64,000 nucleotides of DNA, from NCBI RefSeq assembly GCF_964204645.1, contig NC_134026.1, positions 28,104,650 to 28,168,649 on the forward strand, written 5' to 3'. The notes under the pieces are model-generated. The model was not told where the DNA came from and did no database searches. It worked only from the letters and a program-made list of their open reading frames with translations. Positions 22,008 through 35,277 of the stretch are shown here, piece by piece. Each line of letters begins with the position of its first letter. Position 1 is the stretch's first letter. Origin of the DNA: Tubulanus polymorphus. Its lineage: Eukaryota > Nemertea > Palaeonemertea > Tubulaniformes > Tubulanidae. Both the position numbers and the translations under genes were made by a program.

Positions 22008-25000
22008 ATGGCGGCTAGCGTAAGAAAACTTCCGAATCTCAAGATTTGCGTCGAGAAAAGTGACGATGAAGAGTCTAACGATGCTCGGGGAACTGAGACA
22101 CGCATTTCGTCGGACGAAGGAGAACAGACGGAAGTGAGTAAATTAGAAGAAGTAGAATTCAGTGTCGCTATTAAGGATTTAGACGCGATCAAACAGCGAC
22201 GACGTGAACAATATCCAACAACAGGATCACTTCCGGGTTTGAGTGCTGTGAGTATAGAACGCCGTTGAAATATTCCAGTCATGCTTTCCCATCATCCTAT
22301 TTCATGTGTTTACACTCCAAATTTATCTCAACTAACAGACTTCTGGTCCGAAGAAGTATGAAAATCGATCTGGCGATTTCATAACCGGTTTTAATCTTAC
22401 TACTGAGGTAAGTATGGACTTTTTTGTTTTGATTTATCATTAGTTAGGCCTAATGTCTGTTTATTAATTGATGAGACCTGTTTTTCTGGGATATTTTGCT
22501 TACTTTTTGGGGTACATACCTCATTTATGTCTTAACAGAATGCCAAAAATCGCGGACAACAACTGAATATCCGATATATTTCCAGTTCTGTACCAATTAG
22601 ATGGATTGGCAAAAAGACTCCTTAAGTCCAGTTTAATGAGAGAGAAAATCCTCCATTTTGTCAGATTTCTTGGATTTGAACATTGTTACCATGCCTACGC
22701 CACCCTGATTTAGTTGTTGAGACCCCACAAGAAAAATAACTTCATTTCGTAGGCATGGTGACAATGTAAAAATTCAAGAAATTTCACAAAATGGAGGATT
22801 TTCTCTCTCATTCAATTGGACTTAAGGAGTCTTTTTGCCAATCCATCTAATTGGTACAGAACTGGAAATATATTGGATATTCAGTTGTTGTCCGCGACTT
22901 TTGGCATTCTGTTAAGACATAAATGAGGTATGTACCCCAAAAAGTAAGCAAAATATCCAAGAAAAACAGGTCTCATCAATTAATAAATAGACATTAGTGC
23001 CGTAGTGGTTTTATTTGACTAGCCCAATGAAATTACATCCATATCCTGTGAGTGGTATTGTGTTAATGTTACTTTTAACATTTATTCTAGGAATTCAATG
23101 AGAAGAAACAACAAAGAGCTAAAAGGTTTGGTATATCATCAGATATACAACCGAAAGCTGTTACTGAAGAAGACCTTACTGGTTTATATGAGAGGTATTA
23201 TAAATATAGGCCTATTGGTTCTGCGTGTATTTTGAATCATTTGTTTGAATATAATGTTTATTCGATGTTTTATCTAAATCCAGTCTTGGAATCACGGAAC
23301 AAACAATAAGAAGGAGTGAACGAGGAATTCGCCCCGAGGCCATTCATCTGAGGGGAACTCATGAAATGAGCACTAGAGATGTTTTCAACTATTTCAAAGA
23401 TTTTTCTCCAGGCTCAATTGAGTGGATTGATGATGCCTCTTGTAAGTTTCTGATAACGAATTAAGTTGTTTCCATTGTTCTATTCATATTTCGATTATAT
23501 CTTTTTTGTTACTAGGCAATGTTGTTTGGATGGATCCATTGACTGCTGCCAGAGCTATGTTTCATTTGAGTTTTCCCACATCTAAACCAGAATCTAAAAA
23601 GAAGAAACCGGTGTCGAAACTGCCTGCTACCAGTGAGAGTATGGAAACTGAGAAAACCACTGAGAGTAACGAAACTAAAGATGGTAAAAACCTGAATAAA
23701 TTTTCATGCTTTTTTCATTTTTACACTGAATGATTCATATTTGATACAGAAATGATTCTTGTGTTTTAGAAAAAATGGAATCATCAGAGAACGCTAAGGA
23801 TTTACTGTTCGATGACGACCTAGATTTACTTAGTGATGATGAAAAAGAGAACAAAAAAGATACGCAAGAAATTAAACAGTCCAATGAGAACGTTGTTGTT
23901 TCTGATGAAAAGCAAGATGTGGTGTCAGAAAAAGCATCAGATAAAACACCTTCAGAAGAGTTAGAGGTATAGTTTCCTGAAACACTTTCAATGGAGCTCT
24001 CCTTCTCGAGCCGGTTGACACTTCAATGAACTTTTTGTAGGATGGAGAAATATCTGATGATGATGCAGGAGAACAGATGGCTGCTGATGTGACAAATGAT
24101 AGCAATCAAACACAGAAAGCTGATTTTGAAAATCTCTTCAAACCTCCTGGCATCTGGAGGATTGGCTTGCCTTATCAAAAGAATGAACTGTTCATGAGAT
24201 TTGCTACTAAAGGTGAGGAACCGCAAATTGAGGCAAGTTATTTTTGAATTGATAACAGCTGATCGATAATGGTGTAAAACTGTATGATTTCAGCTGACAA
24301 AAAATTGCCAGGTGCAGAAAGGAAGAGTAGATATTACCAAAAATATGGTAATCCAAACTATGGAGGTATGTGAAATAACACAAGATTTCTCAATACAGTA
24401 TGTTACAAACATCCTTACTATATTTGCTTAATCTCCGTTTTAGGTTCTAAGGGAGTTATCAGTATATCGAGGTAGGTAAACGTTGTTTCATTGTAGTTAT
24501 ACCATAGAGCAAAGGTGGGCTTAATTCACGTTTTTGATTTATTTAGAAAGCGCCGGTTACGTGATCGCCAACGTAAAGAGGAAAACTTTGAAGCGAAACT
24601 CGCAATTGAGCTTCAGAAAAAGGATTCGAAGTTAGATTCAAAATCAACGTGGTTATACGATGTTGAACAAGAACTACACGATGACCAACGTTTAATCGAT
24701 ATGCAAGATTCTGATAATGAATCAATGGATGTAGAGTTTGAATCAATACCGTCCAGTAGGTCACCGGCTCAACAGAAAAAGCCATTATTTTCTAAATCTA
24801 GTCGAGAAGCCATGTCCCTACGATTAGAAGGAGATTCAGGTAAACATATTACATCGCTATATTGAGGCGATATTAACTGTTTACAGTGTTTGATTATTAA
24901 TCGATTGATCTTTGAAAATAGACTCGGATAGCAGTTGTAGTGAGCCGGCTGATGGGGAGGAGGATGATCTGCAACTTCATCGTAGATTAAATCGCTTACC

Positions 25001-25569
25001 TGTCAGTGAAGCGGAAAACTCGGATGTTGATGATAATTTGCCACCAGTTATGAAGAAAAGGAAAATGAGGATGTACGCGGATGATGAAGAGAAAAAGATT
25101 AAAAAAAGAAAAAAGTAAGTTTTGTCGTTAATTATTTAGCATAAGATTAATAATAAATTTCATTTTGTTTTCGAATAAAATAGTTTATAACGATATGAAT
25201 TTAAAAGTTTCTTGACGTAGATTATTTGTAATTTTCAGAAAAATGTGGGAAGAACAAGTTATTACTGCTGGTGCTAGTGTAACATCCGCTGGTGACGCTC
25301 GCGATCGAATAATGAAACGTCAATTAGAACGCGAACAATACAGTACCGTTACTGTTTCTAGATATCGGGATGATAACAAAGATGAAAGCGATGATGATAG
25401 TGATGGTGATGATGATCGTCCCGTCGATAAGAATGCGAAGACTCAGTCGGGGGTCGATCTCCGATCTAAGTTGAGCAGTCGTAGGAAACATAGACATTCA
25501 CCGAAATCATCTACTAGTAAAAAGTATTTACCCCTACGAATTGAAGTGACTGCTTCTGATGATGATTGA
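22008..25569 (+). CDS. NCBP3: Nuclear cap-binding protein subunit 3
   Basis: Twelve exons: 22008-22247, 22339-22407, 23091-23194, 23284-23441, 23516-23683, 23770-23966, 24041-24212, 24294-24365, 24444-24471, 24547-24839, 24922-25114 and 25239-25569 (2025 nt, 674 aa). Conserved blocks match vertebrate NCBP3: YENRSGDFITGF, KKQQRAKRFGI, the RRM segment HEMSTRDVFNYFKDF, IEWIDDASCNVVWMD, LFMRFATK, RYYQKYGNPNYGG, MRMYADDEE and a C-terminal LRIEV. NCBP3 binds capped RNA and partners NCBP1 in an alternative cap-binding complex for mRNA export. The human cap-binding WLDD signature is WIDD here. Acidic Ser/Asp-rich linkers are expected. The second intron holds a 548-bp near-perfect inverted repeat. Confidence 0.93.
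22450..22997. mobile_element. Long inverted-repeat (foldback) element in an NCBP3 intron
   Basis: Two arms of 250 bp (22450-22699 and 22748-22997) are reverse complements at roughly 95% by eye. A 48-bp loop separates them. Outer ends read CTAATGTCT..AGACATTAG. There is no ORF, and it lies between NCBP3 exons 2 and 3, in transcribed sequence. It would fold into a long hairpin in pre-mRNA. The structure fits a MITE or foldback transposon; no clear target-site duplication was identified. Confidence 0.85.
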
Positions 25570-26282
25570 TATTTGATATTCTGCAGCGTTTGCGAACCGT
25601 GTTTTTTAATAGTTACTGCTATTTAAATCGAATAGTCGATAGGTATTTTTCACCGCAATTTTCAGAATCACAGGAACATCAAAAACTATACTGCATTTAA
25701 GAAGAAAATTAGTTCTCAACAACTTCAATAGTGTAATGTTTGCGTGTAATCACGTTATCTTTTCATGGCATGAAAAAATCTTGTTCATGTTATATATTTA
25801 TATAGAAAGAATGAGAATGAAATTGTATAATATAAAGAATCCCTGGAATATGGTGTTTTCATTATTGCTGCTGAATCACGTTTCTCATAGATTTCGATTT
25901 TTATGATGGTATCAATCCACAATCTTAGACCTGACCCTTCAAAAGAGTTTGACTTGAGACGAAAATTGCCATTCAATGCCGCTTGGATTCATCTCTGCTA
26001 GACGTTGATTTTATCACCACTCTTTCGAAAAGTTATAATCCAGATTTTACAGGAGACATTAAATCCTTGATGGATGGGATCCGGGCTGCAAATTGATCAA
26101 CTAGCAATCGATCGATGTATCCGGCCCGACAGATAGTTGTCTTCTGAACGGTTAGTGGCGGTAAATAACATACTCTCTAGGGGGCGGTGTTTGCAAATAA
26201 ACTTTGACAGGAAGAATATTTTTTCCGGTTGCATCTCAGATTTGACAACTTTTACTCCGTTGAGAAATAGATTTACAGTAAG
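25570..26282. other. NCBP3 3' UTR and promoter region of the E2-like gene
   Basis: No coding region is supported. The short ORFs here are incidental. The next gene's ATG at 26283 is preceded by an in-frame TAG at 26268-26270, which fixes that start if no upstream exon exists. Confidence 0.45.
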
Positions 26283-29200
26283 ATGGCAACATACAGCGAC
26301 ACAGTATCGATGTCAGAAGAGTTTGAACGATGGAGGGAAATTGGAAATCGGGAAGATGTCGTCATGTTGCAGGTAACAACCACAAACAACCACCACCGTT
26401 GACTTACTTACTACACTTGTCAATGACAATGTCATGTATCTACTCCCTCTACTCTTCTCTGTCACACTGTCCAGGTTTCTCAGTGATGATAGTCCTGCTG
26501 CCCTTACTATTTATGAATACTTCTAAACATGCCCTTGGAACTTCAAAATTACATTCTCTGAAATGATATAGGCCTACCGCTTCATTTAAATCCATTACGA
26601 CATAAGTCTCTATATTATTGTCATAATTGTAGTTAAACTGCAAACTGAAGAAAATAAAGAAAACAATTTCTATTACAGGAAAGTGGTAACAATGATGGGT
26701 CAGTTTTGCTGGAATTGATTTTGGTTGGTCAGCATGAATTCAAGTTGCATTGTCCAGAAGGTTAGCACTAGAGACTTAATAACAGAAGAGTTATAGTCCT
26801 AATTCAATGATACGATGCTAAAGCCGATTTTTGATATTGAAATATTCTTATAAATTCAGGTTATCCTGAACATATTGACAATTTCTATGTGGAGTCATTT
26901 AATCCTGCTATTTCTATTTGGGCAAATATGTTTAATGAGGTAAGCTCTGCGTTGCCTTTTTTAGCACTTCATTCATAATTGTATCCTAGAAATTTTTCAA
27001 ATTTTCTTCTTATTTTCTAAAAATAGTTTTTACTTGACTGTCAGCGTCCATTGACTCTCGGTGAAGTCCTCGAAAAGTATGTAAAAAGTCTTAAAATGTC
27101 TGAGAATTCAGCGATTGATCTAGCAATGTAATATCTGCTTCAGGAATCAGTTTTCGATAGATTTCTATTCATTGAATTATTTACAGGGCTGTTAACCTTT
27201 TCAAAGCTGATCAGAAAGCACAGAAACATGAAGTAAGCGTTACATACAATTATGATGAATGCCCTATTTGAATACACACAATGGCTGAATGAATTTAATC
27301 ATTATTTGTAGGAAGAAGAAATGGAAAGTGAGAGTGATTCAGATGAAGTAAGTTGCTGATTCTTTAATAAATTATTCATTGATTTGTACCATGTTTCCAA
27401 AATGCACCATTTTGCTATATAGGATATGTGCGGTTTTGATGATGAAGAATTATATACAACAGATATGGAGTTGGTCATCGCTAGAAAGAAGGTACATGTA
27501 CAACACTTGGAGGATTATTTTGCGGCATTGTCGCCCTGATAGTTGATCGACCCCTATAGATCCTGTTGATAACATGTATAATATCAATTTCTTTTTTAAG
27601 AAACGTTGGATTGAAAAAGAAGTAAAGCTACGAGAAGAGCTTTGTAAACAAATACCGGAAAAACATGCCGGTAACTCTGAAACTGACGCTATAGGTTCGT
27701 GTGCATTTCATATTGTTCATTGATAATGGACTTTTTGTGTATAATGTTTATTGATATTTACTTGCAGGTAAAGGGACAGCTCAAAATAAACAGATATTTA
27801 CAAGTGTGGCCGCATCAGGAATACTTATCAATGATCTTGTAAAAATCATGCAAATGAAGGTAAGATTATGGCTTATAACTGCCATTGACTAATTGCAACT
27901 TGATTCTCTGTAGCAGCCAGCGACAATCATGTTTCAAAAACCCATCAACCTATGTGTCCTTGCAAATGCCACATATTCTACTTTTTGCAATGTGAAATGA
28001 AAGTCTCTCCCAGTTGCAACTGAAATACACTGCTCTTGCGAATAAGAGACTAGATGCGCTCCTATGTCCATCTTAAGATATAACTACTGTCACTTGAAAT
28101 ATGTTGTTACTGGTTCAAATTTTTTTTCACCGACTTATTTCTCATGATTCATAAAATTTTTAGGATGAAGGGGTAACTGCTGAACCAATTGATGACAATA
28201 TTTATAAATGGCTCGTCCAATTAGATAAATTCAACCCAGAAAGGTAAAGGCATGGTAAAAAAAAGTTTTATGCCTGATAGTGAATTGTTTCTGAAGTAAC
28301 GTTACTTATGGTTGTTGTATTGATTTATATTTGTAGTGATTTAGCTGCTGATTTAGAGATTATTCATGAAAAGTTTGGATATGGATATATAGAATTACAA
28401 TTGGTACTTCAATATTTTACCATTAAACTGCTGTGGATGAATTTATTGATGATGCGTGACGTAACTATTTGAATTGTTTTCAGGATTTTGCTCTTGATCT
28501 CTACCCGTTTTATCCTCCACTTGTCAAAGTTGTTCGACCCAGATTACAGGTAAGATATCGACTAAGCATCCTCTTGATGTACTGTATATTCAAACTGGCT
28601 GTATTACGCTGTAGTGTGTTTCAATTTTAGCCTAGTCTTATGCAGAGAGTGACGAGTATGGAACTACTCAAACTATCTCACTGGAACCCAGCTCGTGATA
28701 TGGCCAGTATTGTCTTTGATATAAAACAGTTAGTACAAATATGGGCCAGGTAAAACAACGTTTTCGTTTGTGGTTCCATTTAATATATGGGATGAGAAAT
28801 AAAAAACCTGAGTACTCTGTTTGTATTATTTCAGGCTTGATGTAAATAGTTTGCGTAATGATCCCATACGGTATCCAAATGGTAGTTTTGTAGATATAGA
28901 ACATTTTCTACTACGTCTTGCCTTAGTAAGTACTATGTTGGCGCACTTCAGAAGTGCTATGAAATGTTTTACTAACATTTATTCGCGATTCGTTTTCTTA
29001 GACTAGTGAAGTAAATCCAAGAGCAAATGAAAAGTACCAAATGGATGTTGATCAAATTCCGAGACCAGTAGAAGTACCTGAAAAGGTAACAGACGATGAA
29101 TAGAATAAAATTCTATGAAGTTTGAAATCATTTTGAAATCACTGCAATTTCTGTTTGGACAGGAAACTGATCAAAATAAAAGCAAGAACAAAAATGAATG

Positions 29201-32200
29201 TTGGGAGAAAGGTGTTGGTTATGGACATGGCGGACGACCAGGTATGTCCAGTCTTATTTTAAACGTTTTCCTGAAATTTCTCTTAATCTTGAAACTGATA
29301 TGATTCGCATATATGATATTATCAGGTTGGGATTACAACGCATACTTAGCGGCACAGCGAGAGAAAGATAGACAGATCGAAAATGTGTTACAACAAATTC
29401 TGCAAGAGTTGAGATTGTTATATGCAAATCACGCTCCGCAGTTGAAACCACGGCGCCATGTCACAAATCCTGATAGTTCTCAAGCTATAGATCCTGTCGA
29501 TGACATGTACAATATTCTTGAAGGTTCAGCACTTATACCATTCATTGAGGTATCTTTCATTCGAATTTCATCAGTGATAATTTCAAACCTTGCATCAAAG
29601 CACACGTTCACATATTTATGTTTTAGGTTTATATGAAAGCTGATTCATTCTTGGAGATTTGTCGTCACACTTCTGTAAGTAACTATGCATCATGGTTGTC
29701 GTTAGAATAATGCTAAATTATGCACATGTTGTCGTTCATTTTTCCTAGGTATACAAAGCACTGGTTGATATTATCAGAGAAATTGGTAAGTAATGATCAT
29801 TTAGTTGTTTTGAAATTGTTTGTATCTGAATAATTATAGCTTTGGTCTATTATTACAGCGATGCAGCCAAAACTGTTACCTCTGTTGGCGCAATTACCAG
29901 GACAAATACATTCAGTTTATCAGCTATTAGAGAATTTAGAAAGAATGGTGAGATACGACTTGTAAATATATGATGTCAAAATGTAACTGAATATATATGA
30001 CATTGTTAGAATTATCAGAGATTAATTGAAAAATTCATTATATGAATTACGCTTTTTTAAGGCGAGTGTGCTGCTACAGAGGATGTGTAAGGCTGGGAAT
30101 GGGAGTGTTCCGAAAGGTGCAAAACGTCGGTACGAAGAAGAAGAATGGGCAACATCGACAAGCGCTGCTGCTTCACTGTTACCCTGCTTACAAAACTGTT
30201 CTCAAAGACAAAGCTCTGGACCAGAATATGAACACAGCACACAAGAGGAAAAATTAGCTCGTGATTTTGTGACCCTTTTTAGAGATCTTTCTGGTAAGTT
30301 TCAAGTTTATTTTCCATGTATATGATTGAGAAAATACATAGTATACATAAATAGTTTTTTTCTCCAAAATTGTCTCCATATTTTTCATATGTTTTCAATT
30401 CGAGGTGAATTTTCAATACTGCAGATGCATTTAAACGGATAGGATTATTGAATGGAGTTGAAATGGATGAGAGTGCTGCTTCAATGGACTGTGATATAAC
30501 AACTACTCAACCTGATACTTTACCACCGCTCCCCGTACCAGATGTTCCACAACCTCAAATACAGGTAAGTTTATTTCAAATATCAAAAAAGGAACTGTAG
30601 ATACATTCCTTTTCAAGAAAACACTATCTTTGATTTCAGGAAACGACAGAGGGTTTGTACATACAACATTTAAAACAACTACAGTTTGATACGTATTCTA
30701 TGGAGCGTAAGTAAATCAAATGAATTAATTGTTTAGTCGTTTAATCCGTTCATAGCTCAGTTCATTTCTTTTTCAACAGTTGAAGGGCATAGTAAGCATC
30801 ATTTTGCCACTGAATTCAAGAATCAATACCGTATGACTCAAGCTCAGGTATTTTTATTCAAATCTGTATCAACATTCAATTATCCAATGTTTGATCTGTC
30901 AATCGATCAATATTATAATGATTTTAGATGTGTCGTATTGTTCAAGAACTCACAGCTCTTCCTTCATCCCTTCCAATTGACCTATCTTCTTCAGTGTTCT
31001 TTCGCTCTGTAAGTAGTTTGAATGTTACTGATATACTGGTATTGATTTTGGTGAATATACGTATCAATGTGATATGTATGAAAATTCATTCAATGTTTAA
31101 TGTATACGTTTTTAGGATGATGATAAAATGACATTAGTGCGAGCTCTTATAACTGGGTAATTTACATAAAGATTTTAATCACGTTGTTGATACTGTTCTT
31201 TTTTATACTGTTAATGAGACTGCATTTCTATCTCTATTAGCCCTGAAGGAACCCCTTATTCCGGAGGCTGCTTTCTATTCGACATATATTTAGATCGTTA
31301 CTACCCTGAAAGACCACCGAAAGTGAACTTTCAGGTGAGCTTGGATATCGTGTAAGCAAAAAATAAAGGTGTTAAAAGTTTATGTTATAAATGTCGTGTA
31401 TAACATGTTTTACAGACAACTGGTAATGGGACTGTTCGCTTCAACCCTAATCTCTACAAGTATGTTTAATGATAGTAAACAATATATTTGTCATTAGACA
31501 TTTTTGATTTAGTTGTTATTCCATTAATTCTCTTGAATACATTTGCTTTTGTAGCAATGGGAAAGTGTGTTTATCTTTGTTGGGAACATGGGAAGGATCA
31601 GCTGGTGAAAAATGGGACCATCGTACCTCTACTCTACTTCAGGTTCGTATCATAAATGAAATACGTGGTAATTGATCATCAAACCAGACCATGGATTGTA
31701 TTGCTTCTTATAGGTTCTAGTTTCTATCCAGTCTTTGATCTTCGTGCCGGATCCATTCTTTAATGAACCGGGGTACGAACACTCAATCGGGACTGAAAAT
31801 GGCAAGAAAGCCAGCGATGACTATAATAAAGGTAACGCAAGCTCATCTTGTTATCATCTTTGTTGAATTTGCTGTTGGGATGAAATTGTTGGTAATTTTG
31901 TCCATTTCATCCAGATGTCCAGATTAACTGTATCAAGTATGCAATGTTGGATCAACTACGACATCCTAGTCCTGGTTTTGAGGAAGTCATTCGCACACAT
32001 TTTTACTACAAAAAGGAAAAATTGTTACAGGTAAAAATAAACTGTCTATTAATGCATTCATTATCACATTTGGAGAGTTCAAATTTCTGGATGTAATGGT
32101 AATTATGTATTTTTTGTAGGACATCGAACAATGGTCGAAGATGATTGAAAAATCTGATTATATCAAAAATCTAATTTCCACACTAAAGCAGGAATTCAAC

Positions 32201-32248
32201 AAATTGAAACTACCGATTCAGAAGCCGCAGTCATCATCAGACACTTGA
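26283..32248 (+). CDS. Large E2 ubiquitin-conjugating protein: RWD-like + UBE2Q-like pseudo-E2 + BIRC6-type E2
   Basis: Thirty-two exons total 2874 nt (957 aa). First exons: 26283-26372, 26679-26760, 26860-26939, 27045-27127. Core exons: 28484-28549, 28631-28749. Last exons: 31241-31334, 31416-31459, 31555-31642, 31714-31831, 31915-32030, 32120-32248. All phases agree. The N-terminus ([21 protein letters not shown]) is RWD-like. The middle ([13 protein letters not shown]...[12 protein letters not shown]) matches the UBE2Q E2 core, but the catalytic position (CMELL in UBE2Q) is SMELL. A helical region ([23 protein letters not shown]) and the C-terminal E2 ([33 protein letters not shown]) match the end of BIRC6, including the active Cys. 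No BIR repeat is present. Probably ubiquitin transfer, with the first E2 fold as a non-catalytic module. I recall no human protein with this layout. Confidence 0.88.
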
Positions 32249-33061
32249 CGCAATTTACAATTAATCTTTCAAATGCTAGTAAAAATCTTCGATGTGTCGG
32301 TTGAGTTTCTTGATTTTTGCTTGAACTCTGCGATCCAAAAATTAAGCTTCACATATCTCAGAAGATATATGCGAGTCAGTTATTCATGGAAACCTGATTC
32401 AGATGAATTGAATTCATAGGTCGGGATATAGATTTGTTTAATATGTAACTGATACTAGTGACAATTTAAATCCTACTGTTTCGATCGTGTCCTATTGTGG
32501 TAAATTCGATGTTTCTTTATTCTGTCTCGTTTCTTAAAGCATTTAATGTTCAGTGAGTGCTCTGTCAAGTGAACCAATAATTTATAACAAAATTTCATTT
32601 TTTATCATGATTAAAAAAATCGGGAAATTCATAACTGTAGTTGGACAATGTAATTGTAGTGTGGCTGTATTATTACTATTATTTTGCACGTTTTTTATGT
32701 TATGTAATTTTTCTGTTGTGAGACTCCAGGTCTGGATGTTATTTTTTGTTTTCATCTCCTCATGTTCTCTCAGGCTATACATATGGGTGGGAACTACATG
32801 AACCCTCTGAAATTTGAGTTGTGTAACGATGAAATAAAAAATTTGTTTTCGTAAATCATTTGTCGTTCTTGTCTATCATTCTTTGTTCAGTTGTTCTGCG
32901 ACATCAGCTAAAATCTCTACCCGCATTAGAACTTGTAGGCATCGACCGTATTGTTTCGACTGTTTCAACCTCTTTCGATAAATAGTACGCACCGACAGGC
33001 GGCGCTTTCTTCGATTATGGTCGATTTTATTTTGGAAAAAGTGTCTCTTTATTAATGAAAA
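32249..33061. other. 3' UTR of the E2-like gene and spacer to PRPF38A
   Basis: AATAAA at 32833-32838 is a likely polyadenylation signal for the upstream gene. About 220 bp remain for the PRPF38A promoter and 5' UTR. No other coding signal is seen. Confidence 0.5.
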
Positions 33062-35277
33062 ATGGCCAATAGGACTGTAAAAGACGCCAATTCCGTGAAG
33101 GGAACAAATCCACAGTATCTCATAGAAAAAATTACACGCAGTAGAATATATGAATGTCGATATTGGAAGGAACAATGTTTCGCATTATCAGGTAACAGTG
33201 AACACTCTTTTTTGTAGTTTCAAAAATGTTTATGCTCCTCCTTCATTTTTATCATAATTTTTATCACGTTTTTGCGGTGGCATCATGTTTTTCTTTTTTT
33301 CAGCTGAATTGCTCGTCGATAAAGCGATGGAGCTAAAATATATCGGCGGCGTATTTGGTGGAAATATCAAACCGACACCATTTCTGTGTCTCGTATTGAA
33401 AATGTTACAGATTCAGCCGGAGAAGGATATCGTAGTCGAGTTTATTAGAAATGCAGATTTCAAGTGAGAATAAATGAGATGAAGAGTGATTTGTTCAAAT
33501 CTACAGTTGTTAAATGTACTTGCTTGTTATTATTTTACAGGTATGTGCGCGCTCTTGGAGCGTTCTATATGAGACTTGTCGGAACATCATTAGAAATTTA
33601 CAAATATCTCGAACCATTGTACAACGATTTCAGGAAACTGAAAAAACAAAATCGAGATGGAAGTAAGTTCTTCTATCCGGCACTAATCGGGATCTCGAAT
33701 CAAATTTCCGATGTAATTAGTTTTATTTTCTCTTTTTTAGGTTTTGTAGTTTGTCACATGGATGAATATATTGATGATTTATTACATGAAGAACGGAATT
33801 GTGATGTCATTTTACCGCGGATTCAGGTATCTATAGTCTGGATAACAGAGCCCGGTTTTCTAGACTGGCTATTTAGATTCTCCCCAAGGGTTAATGCCTC
33901 AACCAGGTGACAAATCACCCTTTTTAATCTTTTAGTGCCAATGAAAAATCCCTCAAATATTTCAAGTCTTTTCCTAAGCTACAATTTCGAAATGTTCTGG
34001 TGCAAGATCTCCTAGTCTTTAGCCATTGCTGGGCCTCTAGCACTCGCTTTTTGGGGGAATAATTCTGTAGTGATTGTCCTGGTCTATCAAACTGCATTAT
34101 TTACTGCATGCTAATGGTGTTTGTAGAAACGTAATGTACTAGAGGAGAATAATGAACTAGAACCTCGTGTAAGCGCGTTAGAGGAAGATATGGATGATAT
34201 GGAGGATGAAGAAGAGGATGATGAAGAGATTAATACGAGGGTAATGAATGATGATATGAAGTCTTACCCTGATTCCGGTATGGTTTATCTTGAATTGATT
34301 CTAAATGTTTTTGTTACAACAGGAAGTCGCTTCATCTAATGAGAAACAAAAAGGTCGTGATAGAGATTGGGATCGACCGAGACGTTCTGTCTCACCGGTT
34401 TATACTCGAGGCTCTTCACCACGCAGGAGGTACCTACGATTTCTAAGTTGATAATCTCCTATTATTCATATACCAGGGTCCCTCCTTCATTTCTTAAAAA
34501 AACTCCTTCAAACTGGAAAATGCTTTTAAAGGTGCTTGAAACTCTTTTATTTTGAACAGAGCACTCCTTCAATTTTGAGAAAAAGGCAATTAAAAATTCT
34601 TGTCTAGTTTGTAGTTGTACAGTAGGCTACCCCTATTTCTTACCCAGTTAGGCGGTAACCACAATCTGAGTTAAGTAGTTTAAAGGATAAGAATTTGCTT
34701 ACAAAACCACTGAATCAATGGTTTACTGAGATGAACAGTACCAATTTAGGAAGAGTCTACGGTAATTGGAATGTGAAAGTGATGCCGACGCTCCTCGAAA
34801 TTTGCTCCTTAATAACTCCTTAATATCTAGGAATGACTGATCTGTAATATGTAAACCTGTCGCGCATGTTCCGTTGTTGATTCTGGTTTATTTACAGGAG
34901 GAGCAGATCTAGAGATCGTCATAGAGACAGAGGAACCAGACGTAGTCGATCACCGCGTGAACGAAGAAAAAGATCGCGATCACCGGATAGACATCGCCAC
35001 GATGATGACAGGTAAATTGATTATTCATTTCAATTACTTTCGCCCGGATCGTGATTGCTGGATTGAGATTATCAGCTGTGACGTTAATTCTTTCAGACAC
35101 CACCATCGCAAAAGTAGCAAACACAGCCACAGAGACAAGGACAAGAAGGATAAAGATAAAAGTCATCGTTCGAGGGATAAAGGAAAGAGCAGTAAATCGG
35201 TTTCATCAGAGGATCCCGAGATCAAGGAAGCTAATGAACTTAGAGCTAAACTTGGATTAGCTCCATTAAAGTTATAA
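33062..35277 (+). CDS. PRPF38A: Pre-mRNA splicing factor 38A
   Basis: Eight exons: 33062-33191, 33304-33463, 33541-33662, 33741-33826, 34127-34240, 34323-34429, 34898-35011 and 35097-35277 (1014 nt, 337 aa). The first 180 residues or so are the PRP38 domain, very close to vertebrate PRPF38A (MANRTVKDA, GTNPQYLIEKI, GGNIKPTPFLCLVLKMLQIQ, YKYLEPLYNDFRKLK). A coiled acidic segment follows (LEPRVSALEEDMDDMEDEEE), then an RS-like tail. The protein is a B-complex component needed for spliceosome activation and binds MFAP1, among others. The tail ends EANELRAKLGLAPLKL, resembling a short motif I recall from SART1. AATAAA follows at 35365-35370. Confidence 0.95.
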
